From contig NZ_LNQC01000038.1 of the NCBI RefSeq assembly GCF_001651855.1, forward strand, positions 1 to 64,000: a stretch of 64,000 nt of DNA, given 5' to 3'. This document shows positions 36,287 to 48,740 of this stretch, piece after piece. This DNA is from Sinorhizobium americanum. GTDB lineage: Bacteria; Pseudomonadota; Alphaproteobacteria; Rhizobiales; Rhizobiaceae. Positions within the stretch are counted from its first letter, which is position 1, and every line of letters begins with the position of its first letter. The notes under the pieces are model-generated. The model had not been told where the DNA came from. It ran no database searches and saw only the letters and a list, made by a program, of their open reading frames with translations. The translations under genes were made by a program, and so were the position numbers.

Positions 36287-38746
36287 GTGGTGGTTGCTTT
36301 GAAACGCTTCCGGGCCACAGGCCCTTCCTTCGCTGATCTCGTTCCTTACGCCGGCCTCGTCGACAATGGCGTCCTCCTGCTCAAGGACGGGAGTCTAATG
36401 GCCGGCTGGTACTTTGCCGGCCCGGATTCTGAAAGTGCGACCGCCCTCGAACGCAACGAGCTGGCGCGGCAGATCAATGCGATCCTGTCGCGGCTCGGGA
36501 GCGGCTGGATGATTCAGGTCGAAGCCATCCGCCTTCCGACGATCGATTACCCTTCAGAGGATCGATGCCATTTCCCCGATCCGGTCACACGTGCGATCGA
36601 CGCCGAGCGCCGGACGCATTTCGCGCGTGAGCGGGGGCATTTCGAGAGCAAGCACGCGCTGATACTGACCTACCGGCCGCTGGAGTCCACGAAGACCGCG
36701 CTCAGCAAATACATCTACTCCGACGAGGAAAGCCGCAAGAAATCGTATGCCGACACGGTGCTCTTCATGTTCAATAACGCTGTTCGCGAGATCGAGCAGT
36801 ATTTGGCGAACACGCTCTCGATCCGTCGCATGGAAACGCGCGAGGTCAGCGAAAGGGGAGGGGTGCGTTTTGCCCGGTATGATGAGCTGCTGCAGTTCAT
36901 TCGCTTCTGCGTGACCGGCGAAAACCATCCAATCCGGCTGCCGGACGTCCCCATGTATCTCGATTGGATCGCGACAGCCGAGCTCGAGCACGGCCTGACG
37001 CCGAAGATCGAGAACCGGTTTCTTGGCGTCGTCGCGATTGACGGTTTGCCGGCAGAAAGCTGGCCCGGGATCCTCAACAGTCTCGACCTGATGCCGCACA
37101 CCTATCGCTGGTCATCGCGATTCATCTTTCTCGACGCGGAAGAAGCCCGCCAGACGCTTGAACGCACACGCAAGAAGTGGCAGCAGAAGGTTCGCCCGTT
37201 TTTCGACCAGTTATTCCAGACAGAGAGCCGGTCAGTCGACCAGGACGCCATGACCATGGTGGCCGACACCGAGGACGCTATCGCACAGGCCTCGTCGAAA
37301 CTGGTCGCTTACGGCTACTACACGCCAGTCATCGTGCTCTTCGATGAAGATGGCGAGGCACTTCAGCAAAAGGCGGAGTCGATACGCCGGCTGATCCAGG
37401 CGGAAGGTTTTGGAGCACGGATCGAGACGCTCAATGCCACCGACGCCTACCTCGGCAGCCTGCCGGGCAACTGGTACTGCAATATCCGCGAGCCGCTGAT
37501 CAACACCAGCAATCTCGCCGATCTTATTCCGCTGAACTCGGTCTGGTCTGGCAATCCGGTCGCGCCATGCCCCTTCTATCCGGCGAATTCACCCCCATTG
37601 ATCCAGGTTTCGAGCGGTTCAACACCGTTCCGCCTCAACCTGCATGTTGACGACGTCGGCCACACCCTCGTCTTCGGTCCAACCGGGTCGGGCAAGTCAA
37701 CGCTTCTGGCGCTGATCGCTGCGCAGTTTCGGCGTTACGACGGGGCCCAGATCTTCGCCTTCGACAAGGGAAATTCACTTCTACCGTTGACGCTGGCTGT
37801 CGATGGCGACCACTACGAGATCGGCGTCGCCAACGAAGGAGAGGGGAGGGTGCCCGCCTTCTGCCCGCTCTCCGATCTGGACAGCGACGCAGATCGCGCC
37901 TGGGCGGCGGAATGGATGGAGATGCTGGTCGCGCTGCAAGGCGTGCGCATTACGCCCGATCACCGCAATGCCATCTCCCGGCAAATCGGGTTGATGGCCA
38001 GCGCTCCCGGGCGATCGCTATCAGATTTCCTCAGCGGCGTTCAGATGCGCGAGATCAAGGATGCGCTGCACCACTACACAGTCGACGGGCCAATGGGTCA
38101 GTTGCTCGACGCCGAGCAGGACGGCCTGTCGCTCGGTGCGTTTCAGACTTTCGAGGTCGAGCGTCTCATGAACATGGGGGAGCGCAATCTTGTGCCGGTG
38201 CTCACCTGCCTGTTCCACCGCATCGAAAAGCGCCTCGACGGCTCGCCAAGCCTGATCATCCTCGACGAAGCCTGGCTGATGCTCGGTCATCCCGTGTTTC
38301 GAGCCAAGATCCGCGAGTGGCTGAAGGTGCTGCGCAAGGCGAACTGCGCTGTGGTCCTTGCGACTCAATCTATTTCGGATGCGGAGAGCTCCGGCATCAT
38401 CGACGTGCTGAAGGAATCGTGCCCCACGAAGATCTGCCTCCCGAACGGTGCCGCCCGCGAGCCGGGAACGCGGGAGTTCTATGAGCGGTTGGGTTTCAAC
38501 GATCGCCAGATCGAGACCGTCGCGGCCGCGATCCCCAAGCGCGAATATTACGTCGCGACGCCGGAAGGCCGGCGGCTCTTCGACATGGCGCTTGGTCCTG
38601 CAGCGCTGAGCTTTGTCGGCGCTTCCGGCAAGGACGACCTGAAGCGCGTCCGCGCGCTGAAAACCGAACATGGCCGCGAATGGCCGATCCATTGGCTGAA
38701 AACGCGAGGAGTTCACGATGCCGCATGGCTGCTCAACTTCGACTAA
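36287..38746 (+). CDS. trbE: TrbE conjugation ATPase (VirB4 type)
   Basis: 819 aa, the usual length. Walker A FGPTGSGKSTLLALIAAQ near residue 463; Walker B SLIILDEAWLMLGHPVFRAK; then LRKANCAVVLATQSISDAES. The N-terminal half is the CagE/VirB4 domain (FADLVPYAGLVDNGVLLLKD). It powers pilus assembly and substrate transfer. The start is GTG 36287 or the adjacent GTG 36290. The 3' end overlaps trbJ by 29 bp. Confidence 0.95.
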   Translation: MVVALKRFRATGPSFADLVPYAGLVDNGVLLLKDGSLMAGWYFAGPDSESATALERNELARQINAILSRLGSGWMIQVEAIRLPTIDYPSEDRCHFPDPVTRAIDAERRTHFARERGHFESKHALILTYRPLESTKTALSKYIYSDEESRKKSYADTVLFMFNNAVREIEQYLANTLSIRRMETREVSERGGVRFARYDELLQFIRFCVTGENHPIRLPDVPMYLDWIATAELEHGLTPKIENRFLGVVAIDGLPAESWPGILNSLDLMPHTYRWSSRFIFLDAEEARQTLERTRKKWQQKVRPFFDQLFQTESRSVDQDAMTMVADTEDAIAQASSKLVAYGYYTPVIVLFDEDGEALQQKAESIRRLIQAEGFGARIETLNATDAYLGSLPGNWYCNIREPLINTSNLADLIPLNSVWSGNPVAPCPFYPANSPPLIQVSSGSTPFRLNLHVDDVGHTLVFGPTGSGKSTLLALIAAQFRRYDGAQIFAFDKGNSLLPLTLAVDGDHYEIGVANEGEGRVPAFCPLSDLDSDADRAWAAEWMEMLVALQGVRITPDHRNAISRQIGLMASAPGRSLSDFLSGVQMREIKDALHHYTVDGPMGQLLDAEQDGLSLGAFQTFEVERLMNMGERNLVPVLTCLFHRIEKRLDGSPSLIILDEAWLMLGHPVFRAKIREWLKVLRKANCAVVLATQSISDAESSGIIDVLKESCPTKICLPNGAAREPGTREFYERLGFNDRQIETVAAAIPKREYYVATPEGRRLFDMALGPAALSFVGASGKDDLKRVRALKTEHGREWPIHWLKTRGVHDAAWLLNFD

Positions 38747-39518
38747 CCTGCTCCTCGGGCTGCTCGCCGCCGCGTCCATCGCCGCAGCCATTCCAGCGCA
38801 AGCCGGCACGGCCACAGGTGCCGCAACCGAATGGACCCAGGTGCTCAACAACGGCGAACTGATTTCGCTCGTCGGGCAATCCGGCGAGCAAATCCAGAAC
38901 CAGCTCACGCAGATCAGCCAACTTGCCCAGCAGATCGAAACCCAGCTGAACATCTATCAAAACCTGCTCCAAAACACGGCCACGCTGCCGTCCCATATCT
39001 GGGGTGATGTCGAGAGCGATCTCAATCAGCTCCGCAGCATCGTCGACCAGGGTCAGAGCATTTCGTTTTCGATGGCGAATGCCGACGACCTGCTTCAGCA
39101 ACGGTTCCAGAGCTATGCCAACCTCAAGACCAATCTGCCGAATGCAGCGAGCTTTTCGTCCACGTACGAAACGTGGTCGGATACCAACCGCGACACCATC
39201 GCCAGCACGCTAGAGGGGGCAAGCCTCACGGCCGATCAATTCGACGGCGAGGAAAGCACGATGTCGTCTTTGCGATCGATGTCCGAAACGGCAGACGGGC
39301 AGATGAGGGCCTTGCAGGTCGGGCACCAGATCGCTGCTCAACAAGTCGCGCAGATGCAGAAGCTTCGTGGCCTCGTTTCCCAGCAGATGACCATGATGGG
39401 CACCTGGCTGCAAGCCGAACAGACCGACAAGGATCTGGCCCAAGCTCGGCGTGAAAAGTTCTTCAACGCCGAGGTCAAGAGCATTCCCGAAGGTCAAAAG
39501 ATGGAGCCCCGCTGGTGA
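38718..39518 (+). CDS. trbJ: TrbJ mating-pair formation protein (VirB5 type)
   Basis: 266 aa. A signal peptide (LLLGLLAAASIAAAIPAQAG) leads into a coiled-coil helical protein rich in Gln (GEQIQNQLTQISQLAQQIET, QIAAQQVAQMQKLRGLVSQQ). TrbJ is periplasmic and thought to be a minor pilus component. It overlaps trbE at its 5' end and trbK at its 3' end by 4 bp (GTGA). Confidence 0.92.
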   Translation: MPHGCSTSTNLLLGLLAAASIAAAIPAQAGTATGAATEWTQVLNNGELISLVGQSGEQIQNQLTQISQLAQQIETQLNIYQNLLQNTATLPSHIWGDVESDLNQLRSIVDQGQSISFSMANADDLLQQRFQSYANLKTNLPNAASFSSTYETWSDTNRDTIASTLEGASLTADQFDGEESTMSSLRSMSETADGQMRALQVGHQIAAQQVAQMQKLRGLVSQQMTMMGTWLQAEQTDKDLAQARREKFFNAEVKSIPEGQKMEPRW

Positions 39519-39715
39519 ACCGCGCCATCCTCATCGCCCTTTCGCTCGTTATCCTGTCTCTTGCGATGGCGGCGATCGCGCTGATTGTCAATCCCACAGA
39601 CAGCAGCAAACTTGGCCTCACGGACGAGCAGCACTCTGCCGGGCAGACCTTCTTCGGCTCCGGCAGCGGGTTGCCTCCCGTTAAAGATGGTCAGGAGCTG
39701 CGTCCGAGATGGTGA
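39515..39715 (+). CDS. trbK: TrbK-like small membrane protein (entry exclusion)
   Basis: 66 aa from GTG 39515. One N-terminal hydrophobic helix (ILIALSLVILSLAMAAIALI) and a polar, Gly/Ser-rich tail ending ELRPRW. The position between trbJ and trbL identifies it. TrbK of Ti and RP4 plasmids is an entry-exclusion lipoprotein; this one has no Cys for lipid attachment, so it would be a simple signal-anchored protein. It overlaps trbL by 7 bp. Confidence 0.8.
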   Translation: MNRAILIALSLVILSLAMAAIALIVNPTDSSKLGLTDEQHSAGQTFFGSGSGLPPVKDGQELRPRW

Positions 39716-40884
39716 ATATAACTCTCACGCGCTCGGTCGTGATCGCAGGGCTCTTTTGCGTGGCATGTGCCGTTCCGGCTTTCGCACAGGAGGGACAGGT
39801 TCTAACCGAACTGGAAAATCAGGTCTCGTCCGCAGCGAAGGGGTGGGAAGCCACCATCATGGATGCAGCGAGATCGCTATTTTGGATCCTCGCTGCAATT
39901 GAGATCGGTATTGCGGCCGTCTGGCTCGCAATCCAGGCGGCTGCGCTTGATAGCTGGTTTGCCGAACTGGTCAGGCGGATCATGTTCGTCGGCTTCTTCG
40001 CGTTTGTTCTCGATAAGGGTCCGACATTCGCCCGAGCCGTCGTCGATAGCCTTTTCCAGATCGGAGCCGGCGGCGGTTCAGCCTCGCCCGCAGAAGTGTT
40101 TGACGCCGGAATACGGGTTGCCTCGCAAATGTCGCAACAGGCGCAGTTCGGTGTGTTCGAAGACAATGCGCTGGCAATCGCTGCAGTGTTGGCGATGAGC
40201 GTCGTCGTCATCTGCTTCTCGCTTGTGGCGGCGATTTTCGTGTCGGTGATGGTCGAGATGTATGTCGGCCTGCTCGCGGGCACGATCATGCTCGGATTGG
40301 GCGGTACGTCATTCACGAAAGACTTTGCCGTTCGCTATCTCGTCTATGCCTTTGGCGTCGGCATGAAGCTCATGGCCCTGGTGATGATCGCCAGGATCGG
40401 ATCGAACGTCCTGCTTGGCTTAGCCCAGGCTCCCACGGCGACGTCGGATCAGTTCGTCACGACACTGGCCATCGCCGGTATTTCCGTCGTGGTCTTCATC
40501 ATCGCCATGTACGTTCCAGGGATCATCCAGGGCGTCGTCCATGGTGCGTCCGTCTCCGGGGGGATGGAAGCGATCCGCCATGGTGGCCAGGCGGCGTCCT
40601 TTGTTGCTGGGGCCGGGTTCCTCGCAGCGGGTGCGGCAGGGGCAGGATCCGCGGCGCGGCAAGCCGCCCGAGCCGCCGGCTCCTCGATCATGGGATCCGC
40701 GGTCAGAGGCGCCGGAGCCGCTATCGGCTCGGCCGGCAAGGCTATGGGATCGGCGGCGAAGGAGAAGGCGATCGGCTCGCCGGGTGCCTACGCAGGCTCG
40801 CTCCTCGGGCTCGCGAACGCCAAGCTCGACGAGGGCCGCAGCGGGCACAGCGATCCAAAGCGACCTCCCGAACGCAACGACTAA
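39709..40884 (+). CDS. trbL: TrbL channel membrane protein (VirB6 type)
   Basis: 391 aa. A signal-like start (RSVVIAGLFCVACAVPAFAQ) and at least five hydrophobic helices (for example RSLFWILAAIEIGIAAVWLA, ALAIAAVLAMSVVVICFSLV, LATIAGISVVVFIIAMYVPG-like segment) precede a Gly/Ala/Ser-rich C-terminal tail (about 300-391). VirB6-type polytopic core of the conjugation channel. Confidence 0.93.
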   Translation: MVNITLTRSVVIAGLFCVACAVPAFAQEGQVLTELENQVSSAAKGWEATIMDAARSLFWILAAIEIGIAAVWLAIQAAALDSWFAELVRRIMFVGFFAFVLDKGPTFARAVVDSLFQIGAGGGSASPAEVFDAGIRVASQMSQQAQFGVFEDNALAIAAVLAMSVVVICFSLVAAIFVSVMVEMYVGLLAGTIMLGLGGTSFTKDFAVRYLVYAFGVGMKLMALVMIARIGSNVLLGLAQAPTATSDQFVTTLAIAGISVVVFIIAMYVPGIIQGVVHGASVSGGMEAIRHGGQAASFVAGAGFLAAGAAGAGSAARQAARAAGSSIMGSAVRGAGAAIGSAGKAMGSAAKEKAIGSPGAYAGSLLGLANAKLDEGRSGHSDPKRPPERND

Positions 40885-40908
40885 CAGCATAAGGAAAGGG
40901 ATGGATCG

Positions 40909-41571
40909 ATGGCAGCAAACCGCGCCCCCGAGAACCCGTATCTCGCCGCGCGCCAGGAATGGTCGGAACGATACGGCTCCTATGTCAAAGCCACGGCAGC
41001 CTGGCGTCTTGTCGGGATCCTTGGCCTGTCAATGGCCGTGATCGGGTTCAGCTACGCGATGTACCTGAGCACCCAGGTCAGGCTCGTGCCCTATATCGTC
41101 GAGGTCGACAAGCTCGGGACGTCGGTAACAGCCGGCTTTCCTGAGCAGATCGAGTATGCCGACGCCCGCGTAGTTCGCGCGACGCTCGGCAACTTCGTCA
41201 CCAGCTTCCGCTCGATCACGCCGGACGCCGTGGTGCAAAAGCAACACATCGACCGGACCTATGCGCTTCTCAGGACTGCAGATCCATCCACGGAGAAGAT
41301 CAACGCGTGGTTCCGCGGCAACTCGCCGTTCGAGAAGGCGAAAACGTCCACAGTCGCCATCGAGGTCAACAACATCGTGGCTCTCTCAAACCAGACCTAT
41401 CAGATCGACTGGACCGAATACGAGCGCGACCGCAAGGGAAAGGAAACCGGCACGCGCCGGTTTCGGGGCATCGCAACGGTTACGCTGACAACGCCGCAGG
41501 ACGAGGCAACGATCCGCCTCAACCCGATCGGTCTTTATGTCCGGGATTTCGACTGGACGGCACAGCTTTAA
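40909..41571 (+). CDS. trbF: TrbF mating-pair formation protein (VirB8 type)
   Basis: 220 aa. A single membrane anchor near residues 31-53 ([20 protein letters not shown]) precedes a periplasmic VirB8 domain ([59 protein letters not shown]). A strong AAGGAAAGGG site lies ahead of ATG 40909. It probably nucleates channel assembly. Confidence 0.94.
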   Translation: MAANRAPENPYLAARQEWSERYGSYVKATAAWRLVGILGLSMAVIGFSYAMYLSTQVRLVPYIVEVDKLGTSVTAGFPEQIEYADARVVRATLGNFVTSFRSITPDAVVQKQHIDRTYALLRTADPSTEKINAWFRGNSPFEKAKTSTVAIEVNNIVALSNQTYQIDWTEYERDRKGKETGTRRFRGIATVTLTTPQDEATIRLNPIGLYVRDFDWTAQL

Positions 41572-41585
41572 GGGGGATTTTTTCG

Positions 41586-42398
41586 ATGCACAAAACAGGA
41601 CTGATCGCAGCCGCCGGCTGCATGGCCGGGCTCGTTTTCGTAGCTTGCGCCCAGGCGCAGAGCATGACCACGAATGAGATGAAGGGAACGAACATTGCCA
41701 GGAAGTGGCGGGGAACGACAGGCCTCGTCACCACCGGCCCGGACGGAAAGGTCATCTTCCTTTTCGGTCAAACCCAGCCCTCCGTCGTCTGCTCGCCGCT
41801 ACAGGTCTGCGACATCGAACTGCAGGGCGGCGAGATGGTTCGAGACGTTCTCGTCGGCGATACCGTTCGCTGGAAGGTCGAGCCGGCGACCTCGGGCGTG
41901 ACCGGCGGGCAGGCGATCCACCTGATCGTGAAACCCTCCGAACCGGGCCTTGTGACCTCGATGGTCGTCACGACATCTCGGCGCACCTATCACATTCAGC
42001 TGAAGTCCCATCCGAGCCAGTATATGGCCCGGATCGGTTTCGAATATCCCGAGGATGTCTCCACCAAACTCGCCGACATCAATGCCCGTCTGGAGGCAGG
42101 CGGCATTCCTGGACCGGCGCCCGACAAGCTCAATTTCTCTTATTCGGTGAGCGGCGTCGCATCCTGGAAGCCGAAGCGGGTCTATTCGGATGGCGCCAAG
42201 ACCTACATCCAGTTCCCGAAGTCGATTTCCGGCCAGGATGCACCGGTTCTTTTCGTCGTTTCCGGCGGGCGGAACCGCATCGTCAACTATCGGATGAAGA
42301 ACGACATGATGATCGTCGACTACGCGGTCGACAAGGCGATCCTCGTTTCCGGCGTTGGCTGGCGGCAGCAGAAGATCACGATTCGGCGGGGAGGATGA
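41586..42398 (+). CDS. trbG: TrbG outer channel protein (VirB9 type)
   Basis: 270 aa from ATG 41586, after AAGGGG. A signal peptide ([20 protein letters not shown], then AQS) leads to a beta-rich VirB9 domain: [60 protein letters not shown] and the C-terminal [20 protein letters not shown]. It forms the outer-membrane core with TrbH and TrbI. The stop overlaps trbH (ATGA). Confidence 0.94.
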   Translation: MHKTGLIAAAGCMAGLVFVACAQAQSMTTNEMKGTNIARKWRGTTGLVTTGPDGKVIFLFGQTQPSVVCSPLQVCDIELQGGEMVRDVLVGDTVRWKVEPATSGVTGGQAIHLIVKPSEPGLVTSMVVTTSRRTYHIQLKSHPSQYMARIGFEYPEDVSTKLADINARLEAGGIPGPAPDKLNFSYSVSGVASWKPKRVYSDGAKTYIQFPKSISGQDAPVLFVVSGGRNRIVNYRMKNDMMIVDYAVDKAILVSGVGWRQQKITIRRGG

Positions 42399-42838
42399 CC
42401 ATGGGAAAGCTGCAGCTCACCCTCATCGCTGCCACACTTCTTTCCGGCTGCCAGACGGTCGAGAAGGCACTGCCCGCCGGTAGCGCTCCGGTCTCTCTTT
42501 CCGGACCAACTGCAAGCGCCATTGCCGTCGACATGGCAAGTCGGCTTGCCGACCAGATCGGCCCTGCCGGCACGACGACGATAAGGATGAAGAATGACAG
42601 TTCGGAATTTGCAACTGCGCTCGAGGCTGCCCTGAAGGGCTGGGGGTACACGGTCATCATCGACGGGAAGACCGCAAAGGACGTCCAGCCGGTAGAGCTT
42701 GCCTACGCAATCGACGGGATCGACGGCCAGGTTCTTGCCCGTCTGACGACATCCTCCATCGCACTCGGCCGCGCCTATACGCCGACAGCGGCCGGCGCCA
42801 CGCCGTCGAGCCCGCTCTCGATCATGCAGCGCAACTGA
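42395..42838 (+). CDS. trbH: TrbH outer-membrane lipoprotein (VirB7-like role)
   Basis: 147 aa from ATG 42395 (ATG 42401 is an alternative two codons in). The lipobox [20 protein letters not shown] predicts lipidation at the Cys. The mature part is small and polar ([32 protein letters not shown]). The gene sits between trbG and trbI in the standard order. Confidence 0.9.
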   Translation: MTMGKLQLTLIAATLLSGCQTVEKALPAGSAPVSLSGPTASAIAVDMASRLADQIGPAGTTTIRMKNDSSEFATALEAALKGWGYTVIIDGKTAKDVQPVELAYAIDGIDGQVLARLTTSSIALGRAYTPTAAGATPSSPLSIMQRN

Positions 42839-42850
42839 GGGGAGGAGATC

Positions 42851-45065
<2,215 letters not shown>

Positions 45066-45072
<7 letters not shown>

Positions 45073-45422
45073 TCATCCTCCGGGGGAACATCAGGGACAT
45101 ACCCGAGAGCCTCGACGATTTCAGAGAGTTCCTCCTGCTGGGCTTGCGACTTTTTCTGCCGAGCCAAATGCTCGTCCTGCAGGCTCTGAAGAACTGCGCT
45201 CGAGACGGAGGGATCGGCGCTGGCGCGGAGCCATTCTTGATAGACAGCTTCATCGGCGATGAGAAGACGCCGATGCTGGAGGATTGCCGAAACCGCCAAG
45301 TCCGCCAGTTCTTCTTTCTTCAGTGAGCTGTAGCGAGATCCTGCCTCTGTGGGTTCCTCGGCTTTCCCGGATGCGTTACGCTCGGCCATCCGCTTGTCCT
45401 CAACTTTCATTTCGCCACCCAC
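45066..45422 (-). CDS. traM: TraM antiactivator of TraR
   Basis: 118 aa from ATG 45422 (an internal ATG at residue 6 would give 113, closer to the usual about 100). TraM binds TraR and blocks DNA binding until AHL accumulates. Recognisable are the helix ELADLAVSAILQHRRLLIAD, the coiled segment LQDEHLARQKKSQAQQEELS and the family-like end EIVEALGYVPDVP. Convergent with traR, as on other rhizobial plasmids. Confidence 0.85.
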
Positions 45423-45551
45423 TCACAAGAACACTACCGTGCGCATATATCGTTTGCGCCGTGACTGCACGGTCTGAATCGCCAGCTCATCGAACTTAAA
45501 AGTAATGCGCGGCGGCTCAACCAATAACACGTGCGGAAACGAATCGGAACT

Positions 45552-45568
45552 ATCGTTCCTGGAACGAT
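45552..45568. promoter_or_regulatory. Palindromic operator ahead of the XRE gene
   Basis: ATCGTTCC, T, GGAACGAT: perfect 8-bp arms around one base. Further GGAAC (45546-45550) and GTTCC (45582-45586) units flank it. It lies 27 bases before the XRE start and in the divergent gap with traM, fitting an autoregulatory site. Confidence 0.5.
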
Positions 45569-45595
45569 TCTTCCTATTTCAGTTCCGCTCACGTC

Positions 45596-45808
45596 ATGGA
45601 TCTCAAGGAGGTCATGGCGATCAACCTGCGTCGGATACGTCATGGCAAACACCTCACGCAGGAAGAACTGGCAGACCTCACGGGGCTGAGCGCGCGCTAT
45701 ATCGGAAAAATTGAGCGCGCTGATGCTTCAGCAAGCGTCACCGTTCTCGGTCAGATCGCAGACGCTTTGGGTGTTGACCCAGCCGCGCTCGTGACGAAAT
45801 CCGGCTGA
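45596..45808 (+). CDS. Small XRE-family DNA-binding protein
   Basis: 70 aa consisting of one Cro/C1-type helix-turn-helix: NLRRIRHGKHLTQEELADLT, GLSARYIGKIERADASASVT, and VLGQIADALGVDPAALV. It probably represses its own promoter and perhaps traM or nearby genes. The 435-bp gap that follows (45809-46243) holds no gene, only the conserved upstream element of the next gene. Confidence 0.85.
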   Translation: MDLKEVMAINLRRIRHGKHLTQEELADLTGLSARYIGKIERADASASVTVLGQIADALGVDPAALVTKSG

Positions 45809-46132
45809 CTTGGGCGAGGCGAGTAGATCTCATTTGCAATCGGCGGACATTCCCCGCGAATCGGTCATCGTCAGTTGCAGGTCTATCCGCCGATATTGCC
45901 GATGTCGGCCGTGGCATCCCCTGGGTCGGCGTCGCATTTTAGTCTATTTGGGACGGCAAGATTGCTTAACGTCGCCGTCCATCTAAATCCCAAGAGTGCC
46001 GTTGCTGCGGAACCGCGTAGATTTGCAGAAGCACGGTGTTCGGATGTATCCCGATTAAGTCGCCACCTTTGGGAATAGAAGCATGTATAACATCCCGCCT
46101 GGAGCCGAAGATATACACGGCCTAACCCTGAT

Positions 46133-46154
46133 ATCGATACTTGATACTTATCGG
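46133..46154 (+). promoter_or_regulatory. Conserved upstream element of the RHE_PE00001 copy 2 gene
   Basis: The 22 bases starting ATCGATACTTGATACTTATC are identical to the element ahead of copy 1 (23011-23032, minus strand), with the same 89-base distance to the ATG. The block AAATCATTTACCAT (46223-46236) also matches in sequence and spacing. Confidence 0.65.
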
Positions 46155-46243
46155 CGGTTAGCACGCCAACTACCGATCATACCCACTGGCGAACCATAAA
46201 ATGCAGATAGAGTTCCTGTAGGAAATCATTTACCATAATTTCA

Positions 46244-47374
46244 ATGGCTTACGATTTTACGAAAATCAGCATGACCGCCCTGATGCGACCCGCTTTCGAC
46301 GCCGGCGTCGCACTGACGCGCCTTGACGAGCGGATTGCCCGATCCACCGTCGGCGCCGGCTTCCTCGAACGGCAAAACTTTGCCGACGCCTGCGCCTCGT
46401 TATGGATCGACGGCGAACTCGTCCACCTCGAAGACCTGGTCTTGCATGACGCCACCCGCGATATTCGCACGCCCACCCACGAACTGACAATCGCCCGCGA
46501 TGTGTTGCGCACCCGTCGGCGAATTACCGCGCAGTCGCCGGACTGGACGTTGTCCGCAGAGGGTATCCGGGTTTTGCGACAGACGTCGGACATCAACGCG
46601 GCCGGCCCCGAGGCGTCGACGGCAGGCGCCATCCGGCGCGCGGTCCCCGCGGATCCGGAAGGGGAGGGGGATGAAGACGACGGGGGAAATCTGCCCGGCG
46701 CCGACTATGCCGCCATCGATGCAGTGCTGGCCCGATCGGAGGCGGCGATCGAACAAGCAAGAAAGCCCGGACGGACTTCGGCCGATGCCCGGGAACGAGA
46801 CCCTCTCGTCTATGATCTCGACTGGGATGAGGATGCTCGGCTTGACGAGTGGCGCGGCGTGTTGCGTCAGGCCGAAAACTTGCCGGCGGTGCTGCAGGCC
46901 ATCGTCACCCTCGATGCCTGGAACGAACTTGCCGTCCTGCAGCATGCACCTTGGCTCGGCCGCCTGTTTTGCGCCTCGATCCTGCGTCAGGCTGGCGTCA
47001 CGTCAGGCGTTCATCTGGCGGCTATCAATCTCGGCCTGAAAACCATACCCGTCGATCGGCGCCGGCATCGCGATCGCGAAACCCGGTTGCTCGCCATCGC
47101 CCACGGTCTTTTGGCGGCCGCGGAGATCGGTCTGAAAGAGCATGACCGGCTTACGTTGGCGAAAGCGATGATGGACCGAAAATTGGAGGGGCGGCGAACC
47201 TCCTCAAAATTGCCGGAGCTGGTCGAGCTGGTGATGGCGAAACCGTTGGTGTCGGCAAACATGGTGGCGAAAACGCTCGAGGTGACGCCGCAGGCGGCGC
47301 GGCGGATCGTTTCAGAACTCGGCCTGCGCGAGATGACGGGAAGGGGGAGGTTTCGGGCATGGGGAGTCCTGTAA
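46244..47374 (+). CDS. RHE_PE00001-type (DUF1612/HTH_13) plasmid protein, copy 2
   Basis: 376 aa, paralogue of the protein at 21761-22921. Shared blocks: [100 protein letters not shown], and the C-terminal helix-turn-helix [39 protein letters not shown]. The central Gly/Asp/Glu linker differs between copies. Function unknown; probably DNA-binding and autoregulated through the conserved upstream element. It marks the start of the right-hand defence island. Confidence 0.82.
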   Translation: MAYDFTKISMTALMRPAFDAGVALTRLDERIARSTVGAGFLERQNFADACASLWIDGELVHLEDLVLHDATRDIRTPTHELTIARDVLRTRRRITAQSPDWTLSAEGIRVLRQTSDINAAGPEASTAGAIRRAVPADPEGEGDEDDGGNLPGADYAAIDAVLARSEAAIEQARKPGRTSADARERDPLVYDLDWDEDARLDEWRGVLRQAENLPAVLQAIVTLDAWNELAVLQHAPWLGRLFCASILRQAGVTSGVHLAAINLGLKTIPVDRRRHRDRETRLLAIAHGLLAAAEIGLKEHDRLTLAKAMMDRKLEGRRTSSKLPELVELVMAKPLVSANMVAKTLEVTPQAARRIVSELGLREMTGRGRFRAWGVL

Positions 47375-47662
47375 GTGTACTTCAATCCATCAAATGATGC
47401 GGTCCAAATCGTCTCTCTACAATTTAGGACCTGATTTCTTGAGGTTGGCAGTGATGCGCATTCTCCGCGCAATACAGCTGCTCGGGCTCGCGCGCTTTTC
47501 GATCGGATTCTTATCAAAGGAACGCAGCATCAAGCACGTTTGCTGAAGTTGCCACATGCGGAAAGCTCGGGATAATACAAATATGAGCACCCGCTACACT
47601 AGCAAATTCGCAATGCTCGCACCTATGGTGAGAGAATGCGTGTCTCCCGAAGATAGGACTAA

Positions 47663-48646
47663 ATGCATATGTCGGAGATGAAGTCAGAGGATCTACTCGA
47701 CCGCTATAGGCGAGAGGCGGCGATGCGCCTCGGTCGGGATGTAGGGCAAGAAAAGTATCGCGCAACAGACCCGGCAAACAAGTACATTCGCTGCAATTGT
47801 GGGCGGGAGCAATGCTGGACGAATGGTCTCCTACCTCTACGAGCTCACATAGCAGCGCTCTATCGAGCGATAGTTTCGATAGGTTATTCCCGCCGTTTCT
47901 TGGATTTCTCAGAGCATGATGATCCGTGGCCCGGAGTTATCTATGCACTTCAAATGGCGGGGGGGTTAGAGGATCTTTCAACTGATCCTACCTACGCTCA
48001 CGATGATGACGCGGGCTATTACTGCGAATCCGTCGCCGATCGGGAAGATGAGGATCGGGAGCTTGCTTCGAAATATACCGCAGCCCTCATTATGTTTAAT
48101 TTCGCCTGGACCGCGTATGAAGCGGCGATCGAAACGTCATTAGCCGATATGTATGGAAAGGATAAGCTGCCAGTTAGAGCAAGAAAGATGCTGGTGGACG
48201 AGCACTTGGAAGCATCCAAAGTATTCGCGCTCGACGTCAGCTACGCAGTCGCACGTAGGGCTTGCGCATTCCTCGATCCTCTAAGAATGGAAATCGACCA
48301 TATTGAGAGTCGGTATGGTTTGAGCGGGCCATCAGCCGCCGCCGAGCTCGTTCGCATATTCCGGAACCACGTTGTTCATGGACGAGAGGTTTTGCCGGTA
48401 GAATCGGTGGCCCCGTGCTATCGGTTCTATTCGACCACGAGAGTACTGTTGCTGCTCATCCAATATTTGGTCCTTCGTAGGGTAAAATCGGCAAGCAAGC
48501 CTGTTTCCTTATCTGCCAATCAAGCCCACCTCGGAAAAGAGCCGGCGGACATCATGCTCCGAAACTTGCATTACTCCGATCACCGATGGCGTACCAAAAT
48601 GCCTAAACCGAGAAAGTTTATAGCTACGACCCGTCATTTTGGCTGA
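47663..48646 (+). CDS. Hypothetical protein with HEPN-like motif
   Basis: 327 aa, family not recognised. R234-N-H-V-V-H239 in ELVRIFRNHVVHGREVLPV fits the R-x4-H signature of HEPN RNases, placed in a helical context (AALIMFNFAWTAYEAAIETS, LDVSYAVARRACAFLDPLR), which supports a HEPN fold. An N-terminal CNCGREQC could bind a metal. GC content is lower than in the plasmid backbone. The DUF262 gene follows 94 bp downstream on the same strand, so the three genes to 50643 may be one unit. HEPN RNases are common toxins or defence effectors. The start may be ATG 47663 or 47669. Confidence 0.55.
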   Translation: MHMSEMKSEDLLDRYRREAAMRLGRDVGQEKYRATDPANKYIRCNCGREQCWTNGLLPLRAHIAALYRAIVSIGYSRRFLDFSEHDDPWPGVIYALQMAGGLEDLSTDPTYAHDDDAGYYCESVADREDEDRELASKYTAALIMFNFAWTAYEAAIETSLADMYGKDKLPVRARKMLVDEHLEASKVFALDVSYAVARRACAFLDPLRMEIDHIESRYGLSGPSAAAELVRIFRNHVVHGREVLPVESVAPCYRFYSTTRVLLLLIQYLVLRRVKSASKPVSLSANQAHLGKEPADIMLRNLHYSDHRWRTKMPKPRKFIATTRHFG

Positions 48647-48740
48647 CCGATCGCAAAGAAAATGCTCGACGCCCGCAGCTCGTAAGGGTTGAGTAATCCT
48701 CGACGAGTATTTTTCATCCAAATTCTAATGGATTAGCAGA

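Noticed and set aside
38021-38953. 310-codon minus-strand frame
   Set aside because: Antisense to trbE and trbJ.
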